64,000 bases of DNA from Pseudomonadota bacterium. GTDB taxonomy: Bacteria > Myxococcota_A > Polyangia > Polyangiales > Polyangiaceae. The DNA is taken from contig JAEYWK010000100.1 in assembly GCA_023431345.1 (NCBI GenBank), positions 1-64,000 on the forward strand, read 5' to 3'. Below are positions 45,894-56,362 of this stretch, one piece after another. Numbering within the stretch: position 1 is the stretch's first letter; every line of letters starts with the position of its first letter. The translations under genes were made by a program, and so were the position numbers. The notes beneath the pieces were generated by a model. The model did no database searches and was not told the DNA's origin. It saw nothing but the letters and a program-made list of their open reading frames with translations.

Positions 45894-47490
45894 CGGGGGG
45901 CGGGAGCCTAGCATCGACCCAGTGCAAGGGGCCGCGCAGCGCGTCGCTGGTCGCTTGGCCAGTCGCGGCTTCGTTGGACGCCGGCACCAGCGCGTGCCCG
46001 CTGACCGAAACCGCGAGCGCGCCCAGCGGGGCTTGGAGGGCGGGACCGGCCGCGCCGAGCACCACGAACGGGGTGAGCAGCACCGTGCTGCCAGCGCGCA
46101 GCAGCTCCGGGCTCTTGCTGACACCTCGCGCGAGCGGCTCCTCGGCCCTCGAGGTCACGTCGAACAGGTACAGGTCGTGGTTGCGCCAGACGAGAGCGCG
46201 CGTGCCGACGGTCGTGAGCACGCGTGAGCCCGCGGGCAGCGGCAGCAGCTCGCGGCGCTCCAGATCCAAGAGCGCGCTGGCGCTGCCGGGGTAGACCGCG
46301 ACCAGCCGCGAGCCCGTGGTCGCGGCGCGATCGACCGCCGTTTCGTAGAGCTCGACCTGCAGGTTTTTCGCGAGCCCGGGGGCGAACAGCCACAGCTCCG
46401 CCTTGCCGCTGGGAGGCGGCGCGCTCTTGCCTTTCTTCTTCTTCGGCGGCTGGCAGGTCGCCAGCACGGAGCCCCGGTCCGCGTCGGCGAAGACCACGCG
46501 CGCGGCGCAGCTCGTCGGCACGAGCGCCTGCCGCTTGCCCTCCACGTCGAGCTGCAGGCTGCCGTCAGCGGCGCGCACGAGCAGGCTGCTACCGAGCGTC
46601 GTCACCAGATCGGGCACATCGCGCAGCTTGCCGGACTTGAGATCGAGGACGGCGCGAGTCGGCGTGTCGCCGCGGCCTTGATGGCCAAAGCTCCGAAATT
46701 GCGGCACTGGTTTGGCGCGGCAAGGACGCGGGGTCGCCTCGACCGGCACCGGCCAGTCGAGCTTGCCGTTGCCGTTCGTGTCGTCGCGCAGCGCGTAGAG
46801 CTCGATGTAGCGGCCGTCGGCGCTGTGCTGGAGTCGAAAAATCTCGCCCGCGCCGACGGGGAACGTTCGCTCGCCCGCCCCCTCCAGATCGCGCACGACG
46901 AGCTCTTGCTTGGCGCGGCCGCGCAGGTACGCCAGCTGGCGGCCCGCTCGGTCGAAGCTGAGGGCGCGGTGTGGCGCGTAGTCGGCGCGTTCGCGGCGTA
47001 GGTCGGCGCCGAGCGCGCTCAAGTCCGTGCGCGCGCCGGAGACTGCGTCGATCAGCTGCGTGGTGCCCGCGCGGGTGACGATCACGTAGCGGCCGCTCTC
47101 GTCCGCGGCCTCGAACGAGTCGATGACCTCACCTGCGCCGGCGCCCAGCACCAGCTTCGCTATCGCCGGCTCGCCTTCGCAGAGCGCGACCCACGACGCG
47201 CTGCTCGACGCCGCGATGAGCTCGATCGGACCGCTCTGGCCGATGTCGCCCTGGGAAATCGCCGGCAGGGAAAGGCCCGCCATGTCACCCGGCGGCTCCG
47301 CCATCGAGGGAGCGGGCGGGGGCGCCGCTGGCGGGGAGTGCAGCGGTGACGTGAGGTCTCGGGCCGCCTCCGGCGTTGCCGCAAACCAGGCTGCGCCGGG
47401 CGTGGCTGCCTGAGGCTGGGGCAGCGCCGGTGGCGCCGCGGAGGCGCAACCCAGCCAGGTGAAGGCGAGACCGCACGCAATCCGGCGCAA
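45877..47490 (-). CDS. Hypothetical beta-propeller-like lipoprotein
   Basis: About 537 residues. A lipobox-like WLGC puts the lipid Cys near residue 15, followed by a Pro/Ala linker. The rest is repeated beta segments of the WD/TolB-propeller style (ALSFDRAGRQLAYLRGRAK, FRLQHSADGRYIELYALRDD, RALVWRNHDLYLFDV). A basic insert PPKKKKGKSAPPP is seen mid-protein. Start: TTG 47490, three bases after the upstream stop with AGGG nearby, is the only start that keeps the signal peptide; this is unusual and lowers confidence. It overlaps tyrS by 17 bases. Confidence 0.65.
   Translation of the reverse strand: MRRIACGLAFTWLGCASAAPPALPQPQAATPGAAWFAATPEAARDLTSPLHSPPAAPPPAPSMAEPPGDMAGLSLPAISQGDIGQSGPIELIAASSSASWVALCEGEPAIAKLVLGAGAGEVIDSFEAADESGRYVIVTRAGTTQLIDAVSGARTDLSALGADLRRERADYAPHRALSFDRAGRQLAYLRGRAKQELVVRDLEGAGERTFPVGAGEIFRLQHSADGRYIELYALRDDTNGNGKLDWPVPVEATPRPCRAKPVPQFRSFGHQGRGDTPTRAVLDLKSGKLRDVPDLVTTLGSSLLVRAADGSLQLDVEGKRQALVPTSCAARVVFADADRGSVLATCQPPKKKKGKSAPPPSGKAELWLFAPGLAKNLQVELYETAVDRAATTGSRLVAVYPGSASALLDLERRELLPLPAGSRVLTTVGTRALVWRNHDLYLFDVTSRAEEPLARGVSKSPELLRAGSTVLLTPFVVLGAAGPALQAPLGALAVSVSGHALVPASNEAATGQATSDALRGPLHWVDARLPPPDGPPH
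45905..45913 (-). promoter_or_regulatory. TGCTAGGCT extended -10-like element of tyrS
   Basis: Minus-strand TGCTAGGCT ends 11 bases before the tyrS ATG at 45893 and lies inside the 3' end of the upstream gene. It would allow tyrS to be transcribed separately with a tiny leader. No strong -35 is visible. Confidence 0.4.
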
Positions 47491-47493
47491 CGC

Positions 47494-48417
47494 TCAGCCC
47501 TTGCTGCTGCGCTTCAGCTCACCGGGAAGCAAGGCCGGGCGCTCTGCATCGGCGCGCGAGGCGCGGCCGGCGACGGCCTGTACTTCGGACGTGCGCGCCA
47601 CGACCGGAGGGATCTCCGACGCTCGTTTGGCCACGGGCTGCACCTCCGAGGTCCGCTCTGGAGGCGGCTGCGTGCTGCGGTACGACGGCGGCACGGGTGT
47701 GCCGCTCGGAACGTAGCCGCCCTGGCTGCGGTGCGAAGACAAGATGCGCTCGACCTCTTCGCTGAGCGAAGGCGGCCGAAACGAGTGCGTGGTACGCCGC
47801 ACGGAGGTGGACGGCGCGTCACTACCGAAGCGCGGCGGGGGCTCTGTGCGCTGATAGCTCACGAGCAGCGTCGCGCGGTCTGCGAGCAGGTCGGAAGAGA
47901 GCTTGAGCCCGCCCGTTCCTTCGCGCGCGGAGCGCTCCGCGGCCGTGACCGCGCCTACGGCGAGGTGACGGAGCACGCGGGTGGCGCGCGGCCGCCCCGC
48001 CACGCCCACCACGAGCGTGAAGCCCAAATCGGTGCGCTTGAGCTCGAACAGCGTCGGCGTATCGACGAAGGGATGATCCAAGAACGCCTGCAAGCGCGCG
48101 ACTGTCCCGTGCAGGTCCCCATACTTGGCGACGCCGCCCTGGTTGAGGGCACGAGCCGCCAGCTCTTGACCGACGCCCTCCAGCACCCTTCCGCCGCCGT
48201 CGCCCAGCAGCGTGTCGAGGAACAGCAGCAGCTCCTCGCCGTCATCGAGCAGGATGGTGTCGAGGGCGGCGCTCGCACGCAGGCGCTCGAGCGAGGCGTG
48301 CGGGAGCAGGCGTCGCGGCACCTTCGCGCTCAGCAGGGCGAGCGCAGAAGTACCGTATTGGCGTTCCAGCGCCTCCAGCACTCCTCGCAAAAACCAGCTT
48401 CTGAGTCGGTGCGTCAC
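47494..48417 (-). CDS. Hypothetical protein with disordered C terminus
   Basis: A 307-residue protein. Residues 1-190 are a folded alpha/beta domain beginning VTHRLRSWFLRGVLEALERQ, with DDGEELLLFLDTLLGDGGGRVLEG and FVDTPTLFELKRTDLGFTLVVG. The arrangement recalls the myxobacterial DUF2378-type proteins, but I cannot confirm a family. Residues 190-307 are low-complexity Arg/Ser/Pro/Thr with recurring RTSEVQPVAKRASEIPPV units. GTG 48417 is chosen because GAGG stands five to eight bases upstream; the longer frame upstream looks non-native. It lies three bases before the lipoprotein gene. Confidence 0.6.
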   Translation of the reverse strand: MTHRLRSWFLRGVLEALERQYGTSALALLSAKVPRRLLPHASLERLRASAALDTILLDDGEELLLFLDTLLGDGGGRVLEGVGQELAARALNQGGVAKYGDLHGTVARLQAFLDHPFVDTPTLFELKRTDLGFTLVVGVAGRPRATRVLRHLAVGAVTAAERSAREGTGGLKLSSDLLADRATLLVSYQRTEPPPRFGSDAPSTSVRRTTHSFRPPSLSEEVERILSSHRSQGGYVPSGTPVPPSYRSTQPPPERTSEVQPVAKRASEIPPVVARTSEVQAVAGRASRADAERPALLPGELKRSSKG

Positions 48418-48593
48418 GATATCCTCGTGCCCCTCGTTGCTGCTCCCACATTGCAACCTAGCTCGACTTGCGGCCGAGCGCGAGCAGTATGTGGGAGGCG
48501 CTCCGACGATCGTCGCCAAAATTTTTGGCGAACGTGGCGATGTGTGACGCGGCTGGAAGGCGCTCCGACTTGGATCGGGCGCCCGCGCCGCCG

Positions 48594-49793
48594 TCAGGCG
48601 CTTTCGAGCGCGCGAGAAATATCCTCAATCAAGTCGTCGGTTTCCTCCACGCCCACAGACAGCCGTATCAAAGCGGGATTGATACCAATCTTGGACAACT
48701 CTTCATCGCTGAGCTCGAAGAAGCTCATGATGGCAGGCTGCTCGATCAGGCTCTCGACGCCGCCGAGCGAAGCCGCAATTTGCGGGATACGCGCGGCATC
48801 GACGACGCGCGACGCTGCGGCGCGCCCCCCGCGGACGACAAAGCTGACCACCGCGCCCCCGCCGCGCATTTGCGTGCTGGCGATCGCGAACGACGGGTGA
48901 CTTTCGAGGAGCGGGTAATGCACGCTCTCTACTTTCGGGTGGCGCTCCAGCAGCTTCGCCAGCGCCAGCGCGCTCTGGCTCTGACGTTCGACTCGGAGCG
49001 CCAGGGTCTTCATGCCTCGCATGATCAAGAACGCCGCATGCGGGTCCAAAACGGACCCGACGATGCCGCGCGTATCTCGCAGCAGCGAGATGATGTGCGC
49101 CGGCCCTGCCACGACCCCGCCCAAAACGTCGTTGTGGCCCGACAGGTATTTCGTCGCGCTGTGCAGCACGAGGTCGATGCCTAGCGAGAGGGGTTTGGAG
49201 TTCACCGGGGTCGCGAAGGTCGAGTCGACGAGCGTGCGGATGCGACCCTTGGCCTTGACGACCGCGGCGAGCTTCTCGAGATCGACGCAGTAGTTCAGCG
49301 GGTTGGTGGGCGACTCGGTGACGACGAGGCGCGTGTTGGGACGCAGCGCGGCTTCCATCGCGGTCAGGTCGCCCGCGTCGATCACGGTGTGCTCGATGCC
49401 GAAGCGACTGAGCGTTTGCGTCACGAACTGGCGCGTGCGCCGGTAGCAGTCGCGGAACAACACGACGTGGTCGCCGGATTTGAGCAGCGATAGCAACGCG
49501 GTGCTGGTCGCGGCCATGCCGCTCGAGAAAGCCACGCAGTCTTCCGCGCCTTCGAGGGCGGCGACGCGCAGCTCCAGCTCGCGCACGGTGGGGTTACCGT
49601 AGCGGCCGTACTCTTCGCGCTCTGGATCCGGATCCTCGCCGCGCATGTAGCGCTCGAGCGTCGCCGTGTTCTCGAACGTGTAGGTCGCGGTCTGCGCGAT
49701 GGATGGGGTGAGGGTGTGATGCGCCCGTCCGCGCTCGATGCCGGCGTGAACGGCGTCGGTGGAGGTCGTCTTCTTGTCTTTACGTTCGCTCAT
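48594..49793 (-). CDS. Cys/Met metabolism PLP-dependent enzyme (cystathionine gamma-synthase-like)
   Basis: A 399-residue trans-sulfuration family enzyme. YGRYGNPTVRELE, AFSSGMAATST, TESPTNPLNYCVDL, VDSTFATP, the PLP lysine K215 in HSATKYLSGHND, and SLGGVESLIEQPA are all present. The family includes cystathionine gamma-synthase, cystathionine lyases, O-acetylhomoserine sulfhydrylase and methionine gamma-lyase; the shared motifs do not settle which. No other sulfur gene except the nitrite/sulfite reductase is near. It overlaps proS by ATGA. Confidence 0.9.
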   Translation of the reverse strand: MSERKDKKTTSTDAVHAGIERGRAHHTLTPSIAQTATYTFENTATLERYMRGEDPDPEREEYGRYGNPTVRELELRVAALEGAEDCVAFSSGMAATSTALLSLLKSGDHVVLFRDCYRRTRQFVTQTLSRFGIEHTVIDAGDLTAMEAALRPNTRLVVTESPTNPLNYCVDLEKLAAVVKAKGRIRTLVDSTFATPVNSKPLSLGIDLVLHSATKYLSGHNDVLGGVVAGPAHIISLLRDTRGIVGSVLDPHAAFLIMRGMKTLALRVERQSQSALALAKLLERHPKVESVHYPLLESHPSFAIASTQMRGGGAVVSFVVRGGRAAASRVVDAARIPQIAASLGGVESLIEQPAIMSFFELSDEELSKIGINPALIRLSVGVEETDDLIEDISRALESA

Positions 49794-51529
49794 GCTGCCT
49801 CGCCGGCAGTCGAGGCGCCGAGCGCCCGCTGCACCAGCTGGTGAATCCTCGTGGCCGCGCCCGAGAGCGCGATGACCTGGCCCTGCTTGGCGCCGTCGCG
49901 CCGCTGCTTCAGCTCGATACTGCCGCTCTCCAGCGTCTTCGGAGAGATGGTGAGCCGCAGCGGAATGCCGAGCAAGTCGGCGTCTTTGAACTTCACGCCG
50001 GCGCGCTCGTCGCGATCATCGACCAGCACCTCGAGCCCATGAGCCTCGAGCTCTCGTTCGAGCTCGGCCGTCGCGCTCGCTACGGCCGAGTCCGTCCCGA
50101 TCGGGACGACCGCCACGTGGTAGGGCGCTACCGCGAGCGGGAACGCGATGCCCTGCGCATCATGGTGCTGCTCCACGAGCGCGGCGAGCAGCCGCGAGAC
50201 GCCGATGCCATAGCAGCCCATGACCAGGAGCTGCGGCGCGCCCTGGGCGTCGAGGTAGGTGGCGTTCATCGCCTCGGAGTACTTGGTGCCGAGCAAAAAG
50301 ATGTGCCCGACCTCGGTGCCGCGCAGCAGCTGGAGTGATGCCCCGCACTCGGGACACAAGTCGCCGTCCACCACGCTGCGGATGTCGGCCACGACGCCGT
50401 CGAAGTCACGGCCATAGGCGACGTGCACCAGGTGATAATCAGTGACGTTGGCGCCCGTAACGCCGTCCGCGACGCTGGCGGCGTCGCGATCGACGAACAC
50501 CTTGCCCGCGAAGCCGACGGGGCCGGCGAAACCGACGGCCGCCGACGTGACGCGCTTCACGTCCTCGGCGCTCGCCAGGTGCACTTCGTCGACGCCCAGG
50601 GCTCGCGAGAGCTTCACCTCGCTCACTTCGTGGTCCCCGCGCACGACCGCCAGCACCAGCTCTGCGCCCGCCACGTAGATCAGGCTCTTCAAGAAGCTCG
50701 TGACGGGCAGCCCCGTCAGCGCCACCACGTCGGCGATCGAGCCGCGGCCTGGTGTGTGGAGCCGCTCGGCGGGCGGGAGCTCCTCGAGGCTCGGGCCTCG
50801 TCGCGGGTAGGGCGGGCTGGTGGCGACCTCCAGGTTGGCTGCGTACGGACACTGCAAGCAGGCCGCCAGCCGATCTTCGCCGCTCGGGACGAGCGCCTGA
50901 AATTCCTCGCTGCGTGAGCCGCCGATCGAGCCGGCGTCGGCGCTCACGATGCGGTAGTCGAAGCCGAGACGAGCGAAGATGCGCTGGTAGGCGGCGCGCA
51001 TCACGGCGTAGCTCTCCGCCGCCCGAGCGGCGTCGACGTCGAAAGAGTACGCATCTTTCATGATGAACTCGCGGCTACGGAGGAGTCCTCCGCGCGGCCT
51101 CGGCTCGTCGCGGTACTTGGTCTGGATTTGATAGAGGTTCTTGGGTAGGTCGCGGTAGCTCTGGATCTCGCGCCGCGCCAAATCCGTCACGATCTCTTCG
51201 TGGGTGGGGCCCAGGTGGTAGTCGCCGCCTCTGCGATCTTTGACGCGCAAGAGAACGTCGCCATAGGCCTGCCAGCGGCCCGTTTCTTTGAAATACTCTG
51301 CCGGCAACAGCGCGGGGAGCAGCAGCTCGAGCGCCCCCACGGCGTCGAGCTCTTCCCGGACGATGCGCTCGATCTTTCGCAGCACACGCACGCCGAGCGG
51401 CAGGTACGAATAGATCCCAGCGCCGACGCGCCGGGCATAGCCGCCGCGGAGCAGGAGCGCGTGGCTGACGCTGGAGGCATCGGCCGGGGCCTCCTTGAGC
51501 GTCGGGATCAGCGCGCGCGCGTAACGCAT
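49790..51529 (-). CDS. proS: Prolyl-tRNA synthetase, bacterial type with editing insert
   Basis: A 579-residue class II synthetase. Motif 1 is near LPLGVRVLRKIERIVREEL, motif 2 is QIQTKYRDEPRPRGGLLRSR, and motif 3 includes GCYGIGVSRLLAA. The long stretch between motifs 2 and 3 (about 225-400) is the bacterial INS editing domain, which clears mischarged Ala-tRNA-Pro. The anticodon-binding domain closes the protein. ATG 51529 is chosen; the upstream frame adds low-quality residues. It overlaps the PLP enzyme gene by ATGA and is divergent from the reductase gene. TGCTAGGAC is 13 bases before the start. Confidence 0.95.
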   Translation of the reverse strand: MRYARALIPTLKEAPADASSVSHALLLRGGYARRVGAGIYSYLPLGVRVLRKIERIVREELDAVGALELLLPALLPAEYFKETGRWQAYGDVLLRVKDRRGGDYHLGPTHEEIVTDLARREIQSYRDLPKNLYQIQTKYRDEPRPRGGLLRSREFIMKDAYSFDVDAARAAESYAVMRAAYQRIFARLGFDYRIVSADAGSIGGSRSEEFQALVPSGEDRLAACLQCPYAANLEVATSPPYPRRGPSLEELPPAERLHTPGRGSIADVVALTGLPVTSFLKSLIYVAGAELVLAVVRGDHEVSEVKLSRALGVDEVHLASAEDVKRVTSAAVGFAGPVGFAGKVFVDRDAASVADGVTGANVTDYHLVHVAYGRDFDGVVADIRSVVDGDLCPECGASLQLLRGTEVGHIFLLGTKYSEAMNATYLDAQGAPQLLVMGCYGIGVSRLLAALVEQHHDAQGIAFPLAVAPYHVAVVPIGTDSAVASATAELERELEAHGLEVLVDDRDERAGVKFKDADLLGIPLRLTISPKTLESGSIELKQRRDGAKQGQVIALSGAATRIHQLVQRALGASTAGEAA

Positions 51530-51542
51530 CGGTGTGACGCGC

Positions 51543-51551
51543 GTCCTAGCA
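51543..51551 (-). promoter_or_regulatory. TGCTAGGAC -10-like element of proS
   Basis: The minus-strand element ends 13 bases before the proS ATG at 51529. The adjoining region to 51600 is locally AT-rich (TAATAAT at 51581-51587), unusual for this window, and probably contains the divergent promoter for the reductase gene, though I cannot assign its -35 and -10 boxes. Confidence 0.4.
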
Positions 51552-51684
51552 TGAGCGCCCCTCACCTGCATAAAGTCTCGTAATAATCGCAAGTTAACGC
51601 GGGCAATCGGTGTGCGGGCCGACGCTCACCCACCCATTCCCCAGTTGTCGCACCGGAAAATGGGAGTATTGTCCCGGCCCCCTC

Positions 51685-53937
<2,253 letters not shown>

Positions 53938-53953
53938 GCTCGAGGGACCGGAA

Positions 53954-54526
53954 ATGAAATCGGAAAAGCTGCAGATCAAGTTCTTCGCCAAGCCGAACCC
54001 CGCCTTCGACGTCGAGACGGTCGTGCCGGTGTTTCATCGCTTCATTCGCGAGCACGCCTTCGACGAGCTGATGATCGACGTGGCGGACTACAAGCACGTC
54101 AAGAACGGCCCCGGCATCGCGCTGATCGGCGACGCCAACGACTACTTCCTCGACGAGGGCGAGGGCAGGCCGGGCCTTTTGTTCAGCCGCAAGCGCCACG
54201 GCGCGCCCGCGGAGGGGCGTCTGCGCGAAGGCTTCGCGCGCGCTCTCCGCGCCTGCGGCCTGCTGGAGGCCGCCCCTGAGCTGGGCGGCAAGCTCACGTT
54301 CGCCACGGACGAAATCATGATTCGCTTGCCGGATCGCCTGAACGCGCCCAACGACGACGCGAGCTACGCCGACGTTCAAGCCCAGGTGTCAGCGTTGGTC
54401 GAGAAGCTGTACGGCCCCGGAGCCACCTTCACGCGCGGCCCCGGCGCGCCCGAAGCGCTCTCGCTGCGCGTGAAGACCAAGTCGACGCCGGCCATCTCCG
54501 CCTTGCTGACGACGCTCGGCGGCTAG
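53954..54526 (+). CDS. Hypothetical partner of the nitrite/sulfite reductase
   Basis: A 190-residue soluble protein. It begins KLQIKFFAKPNPAFDVETVVPVFHRFI and has an alpha/beta pattern with MIDVADYKHVKNGPGIALIG and GRPGLLFSRKRHG. Cys residues are almost absent, so it is not an iron-sulfur protein. GAGGG about seven bases upstream of the ATG and a 16-base gap to the reductase gene indicate an operon. I do not recognise the family. It might be a reductase accessory factor, electron-donor adaptor or maturation protein (position only). Confidence 0.75.
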   Translation: MKSEKLQIKFFAKPNPAFDVETVVPVFHRFIREHAFDELMIDVADYKHVKNGPGIALIGDANDYFLDEGEGRPGLLFSRKRHGAPAEGRLREGFARALRACGLLEAAPELGGKLTFATDEIMIRLPDRLNAPNDDASYADVQAQVSALVEKLYGPGATFTRGPGAPEALSLRVKTKSTPAISALLTTLGG

Positions 54527-54541
54527 CGCGCAGCGTCGCGT

Positions 54542-54567
54542 GCTCGGCGTCCTCGGCGGCGCCGAGC
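54542..54567. terminator. Hairpin between convergent genes
   Basis: Eight-base perfect arms GCTCGGCG (54542-54549) and CGCCGAGC (54560-54567) with a ten-base loop lie between the stop codons of two convergent genes. No T run flanks it on either strand. It is a candidate bidirectional, Rho-assisted terminator. Confidence 0.4.
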
Positions 54568-54583
54568 GCCGAGTCAGAGCCCC

Positions 54584-55372
54584 TCACGGCTTGACGGTGA
54601 CTGGGTCGCCGAGGCGCAAGTGCCCGCTCGCGTCGTGAACGAGGTTCATCCCGAACCAAACTTTGCCGTCTTCACGCCGATATTGGCTGAGGGTCGACAG
54701 CGGCTCCTTGCCGTTTGCCCCGCTCGCGGGGTCGATCGTCGTGACGACGCATCGCTCGCAGCGCTTGACGCCTCGCATGGAGATATCCCCGATTTCTACG
54801 CGAGCAAAGCCGTCTTCCGCGTACGCCTCGCAGTCGGCCACGACGAGGTTGGGACGGAAGCGCGCCATCGTGATCGGTTCGGGCAAGCGCGCGTTCAAGT
54901 CGGCGAGCGACGCCTCCGAGATGACGAGGAGCGGGTAGCCGTCGGCGAAGCTCACGACGTCGGTCGGCAACGCCCGTCGCGGGTTGACGGGACGCAGCTC
55001 GTGCTCGGGCATGAACACCAGGCTGACGTCCGAGCCGAGCAGCTCGGAGAACCAGCGGCTGCCGTCGGCAACGCGCCAGCCGTGGCCGCCGTAGCCCCAC
55101 ACCTGGTACGCGAGAGGCTCACCGGAGCTGGGCTCGAGTGGCAGCTCGAGCCGCGGCATGGCCGGCGCCGTGATCGCGAGCGCGCTCCCTCGCAGCTCGG
55201 GGAGCACCCGGCACAGCGTCGGCACTTCGCGCTGGGTGATGAAGACGCCGTGACGATCGACGAGCATGAAGCGTCGATCGAAGGCGAGGCCGCGCCGAAC
55301 GAGCTCGCTCTGCGCGAGCGAGACGCCGGCGCAGCCTTTGATCGGATAGATGAAGAGCCCAGAAAGGTGCAT
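54584..55372 (-). CDS. MOSC-domain protein (YcbX/mARC-like)
   Basis: A 262-residue protein. The N-terminal MOSC beta-barrel (LFIYPIKGCAGVSLAQSELV, AFDRRFMLVDRHGVFITQRE) is followed by the MOSC domain with FRPNLVVADCEAYAEDGFARVEIG and KRCERCVVTTIDPASG, where the Cys in KRCERC is the conserved molybdenum-coordinating or sulfur-carrying residue in the family. It lacks the C-terminal 2Fe-2S ferredoxin of E. coli YcbX. Such proteins reduce N-hydroxylated compounds with molybdenum cofactor in mARC. It is downstream of and on the same strand as the ABC importer, with a 36-base gap. Confidence 0.9.
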   Translation of the reverse strand: MHLSGLFIYPIKGCAGVSLAQSELVRRGLAFDRRFMLVDRHGVFITQREVPTLCRVLPELRGSALAITAPAMPRLELPLEPSSGEPLAYQVWGYGGHGWRVADGSRWFSELLGSDVSLVFMPEHELRPVNPRRALPTDVVSFADGYPLLVISEASLADLNARLPEPITMARFRPNLVVADCEAYAEDGFARVEIGDISMRGVKRCERCVVTTIDPASGANGKEPLSTLSQYRREDGKVWFGMNLVHDASGHLRLGDPVTVKP

Positions 55373-55408
55373 GACGGTGCTGTCAGTGGGGGATGCCGCC
55401 GCGAGCCC

Positions 55409-56362
55409 TCAGGCGCGCGCCCCTTGGCGTACGCGATCCAGCGTCATCGCCACGACGATGATGCCGCCCGTCAGGATCTCCTGAATCCAGTTGGGCATAC
55501 CGAGGTGCGTGCAGCCCGCCTTGATCACAGTGAGGAGTAGCGCGCCGAGCAAGGTACCGGCAACCGAGCCTTGCCCGCCCGACAGCGAGCCGCCGCCAAT
55601 GACGACCGCGGCGATGGCCTCGAGCTCGAGCCCCACGGAGTCAGTCGGGTCGCCCACCGTCAGAGTCGAGAACTCGAGCACGCCGGCCGCGCCTGCGAGG
55701 AGCCCGCCGAGCGAGTAGATGGCGAGGCGCACCCGGCCTACCGACACCCCGCACAGCCGCGCGGTGTGCTCGTTCGAGCCGACGGCTACAGCGTGCCGGC
55801 CCAGCCGCGTGTAGGCGAGCAGCACCGCGCACACCACGGCGGCCGCGAAGGCCCACCACACTCCCTGAGGGACCCAGCGCTCGCCCGGTGCTATCGCCAT
55901 CCAGTCATCGATGCCGCGGGCCGGGGCGTCGATCTTTTGCTCATCGGCGAGACCTTTGGCCAGGCCACGCAGCGCGCTCATGCTGCCGAGCGTCGCGATG
56001 AACGGCGTGATGCGTAGGCCCACGACCAAGAGCCCGTTGAGCGCGCCCGCGGCCGCGCCGAGCGCCAGCGCCGCCAGCACCGCGCTGAAAGGGCCGGCGC
56101 CGGCTTGCAGACATTTGGCGACCACCACCGTCGTGAGCGCGACGGTGGAGCCGACCGAGAGGTCGATACCCCCGTGGATGATGATCAGCGCCATGCCGAC
56201 GGCGGCGATCGCCACCACGACCGTTTGGCGCAGCATCGTCACCAAGTTGAGGCTGCGCAAGAACGTGTCGGGGGTGAGCGCGGAGAACAACGCGTAGACG
56301 CAGATGAGCGCCAACAGCGGCCCAAACCACGGTTTTCGAAGCCAGCTCGTGAGCTCGTTCAT
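55409..56362 (-). CDS. Ribose/xylose-type ABC importer permease
   Basis: A 317-residue integral membrane protein with about eight to ten hydrophobic segments. IIIHGGIDLSVGSTVAL, GLLVVGLRITPFIATLGSMS and GVLEFSTLTVGDPTDSVGLELEAIAAVVIGGGSLSGGQGSVAG are the RbsC/AraH permease landmarks. It pairs with the adjacent duplicated ATPase and binding protein. It overlaps the ATPase gene by ATGA. It is the third gene of a binding protein-ATPase-permease operon. Confidence 0.93.
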   Translation of the reverse strand: MNELTSWLRKPWFGPLLALICVYALFSALTPDTFLRSLNLVTMLRQTVVVAIAAVGMALIIIHGGIDLSVGSTVALTTVVVAKCLQAGAGPFSAVLAALALGAAAGALNGLLVVGLRITPFIATLGSMSALRGLAKGLADEQKIDAPARGIDDWMAIAPGERWVPQGVWWAFAAAVVCAVLLAYTRLGRHAVAVGSNEHTARLCGVSVGRVRLAIYSLGGLLAGAAGVLEFSTLTVGDPTDSVGLELEAIAAVVIGGGSLSGGQGSVAGTLLGALLLTVIKAGCTHLGMPNWIQEILTGGIIVVAMTLDRVRQGARA

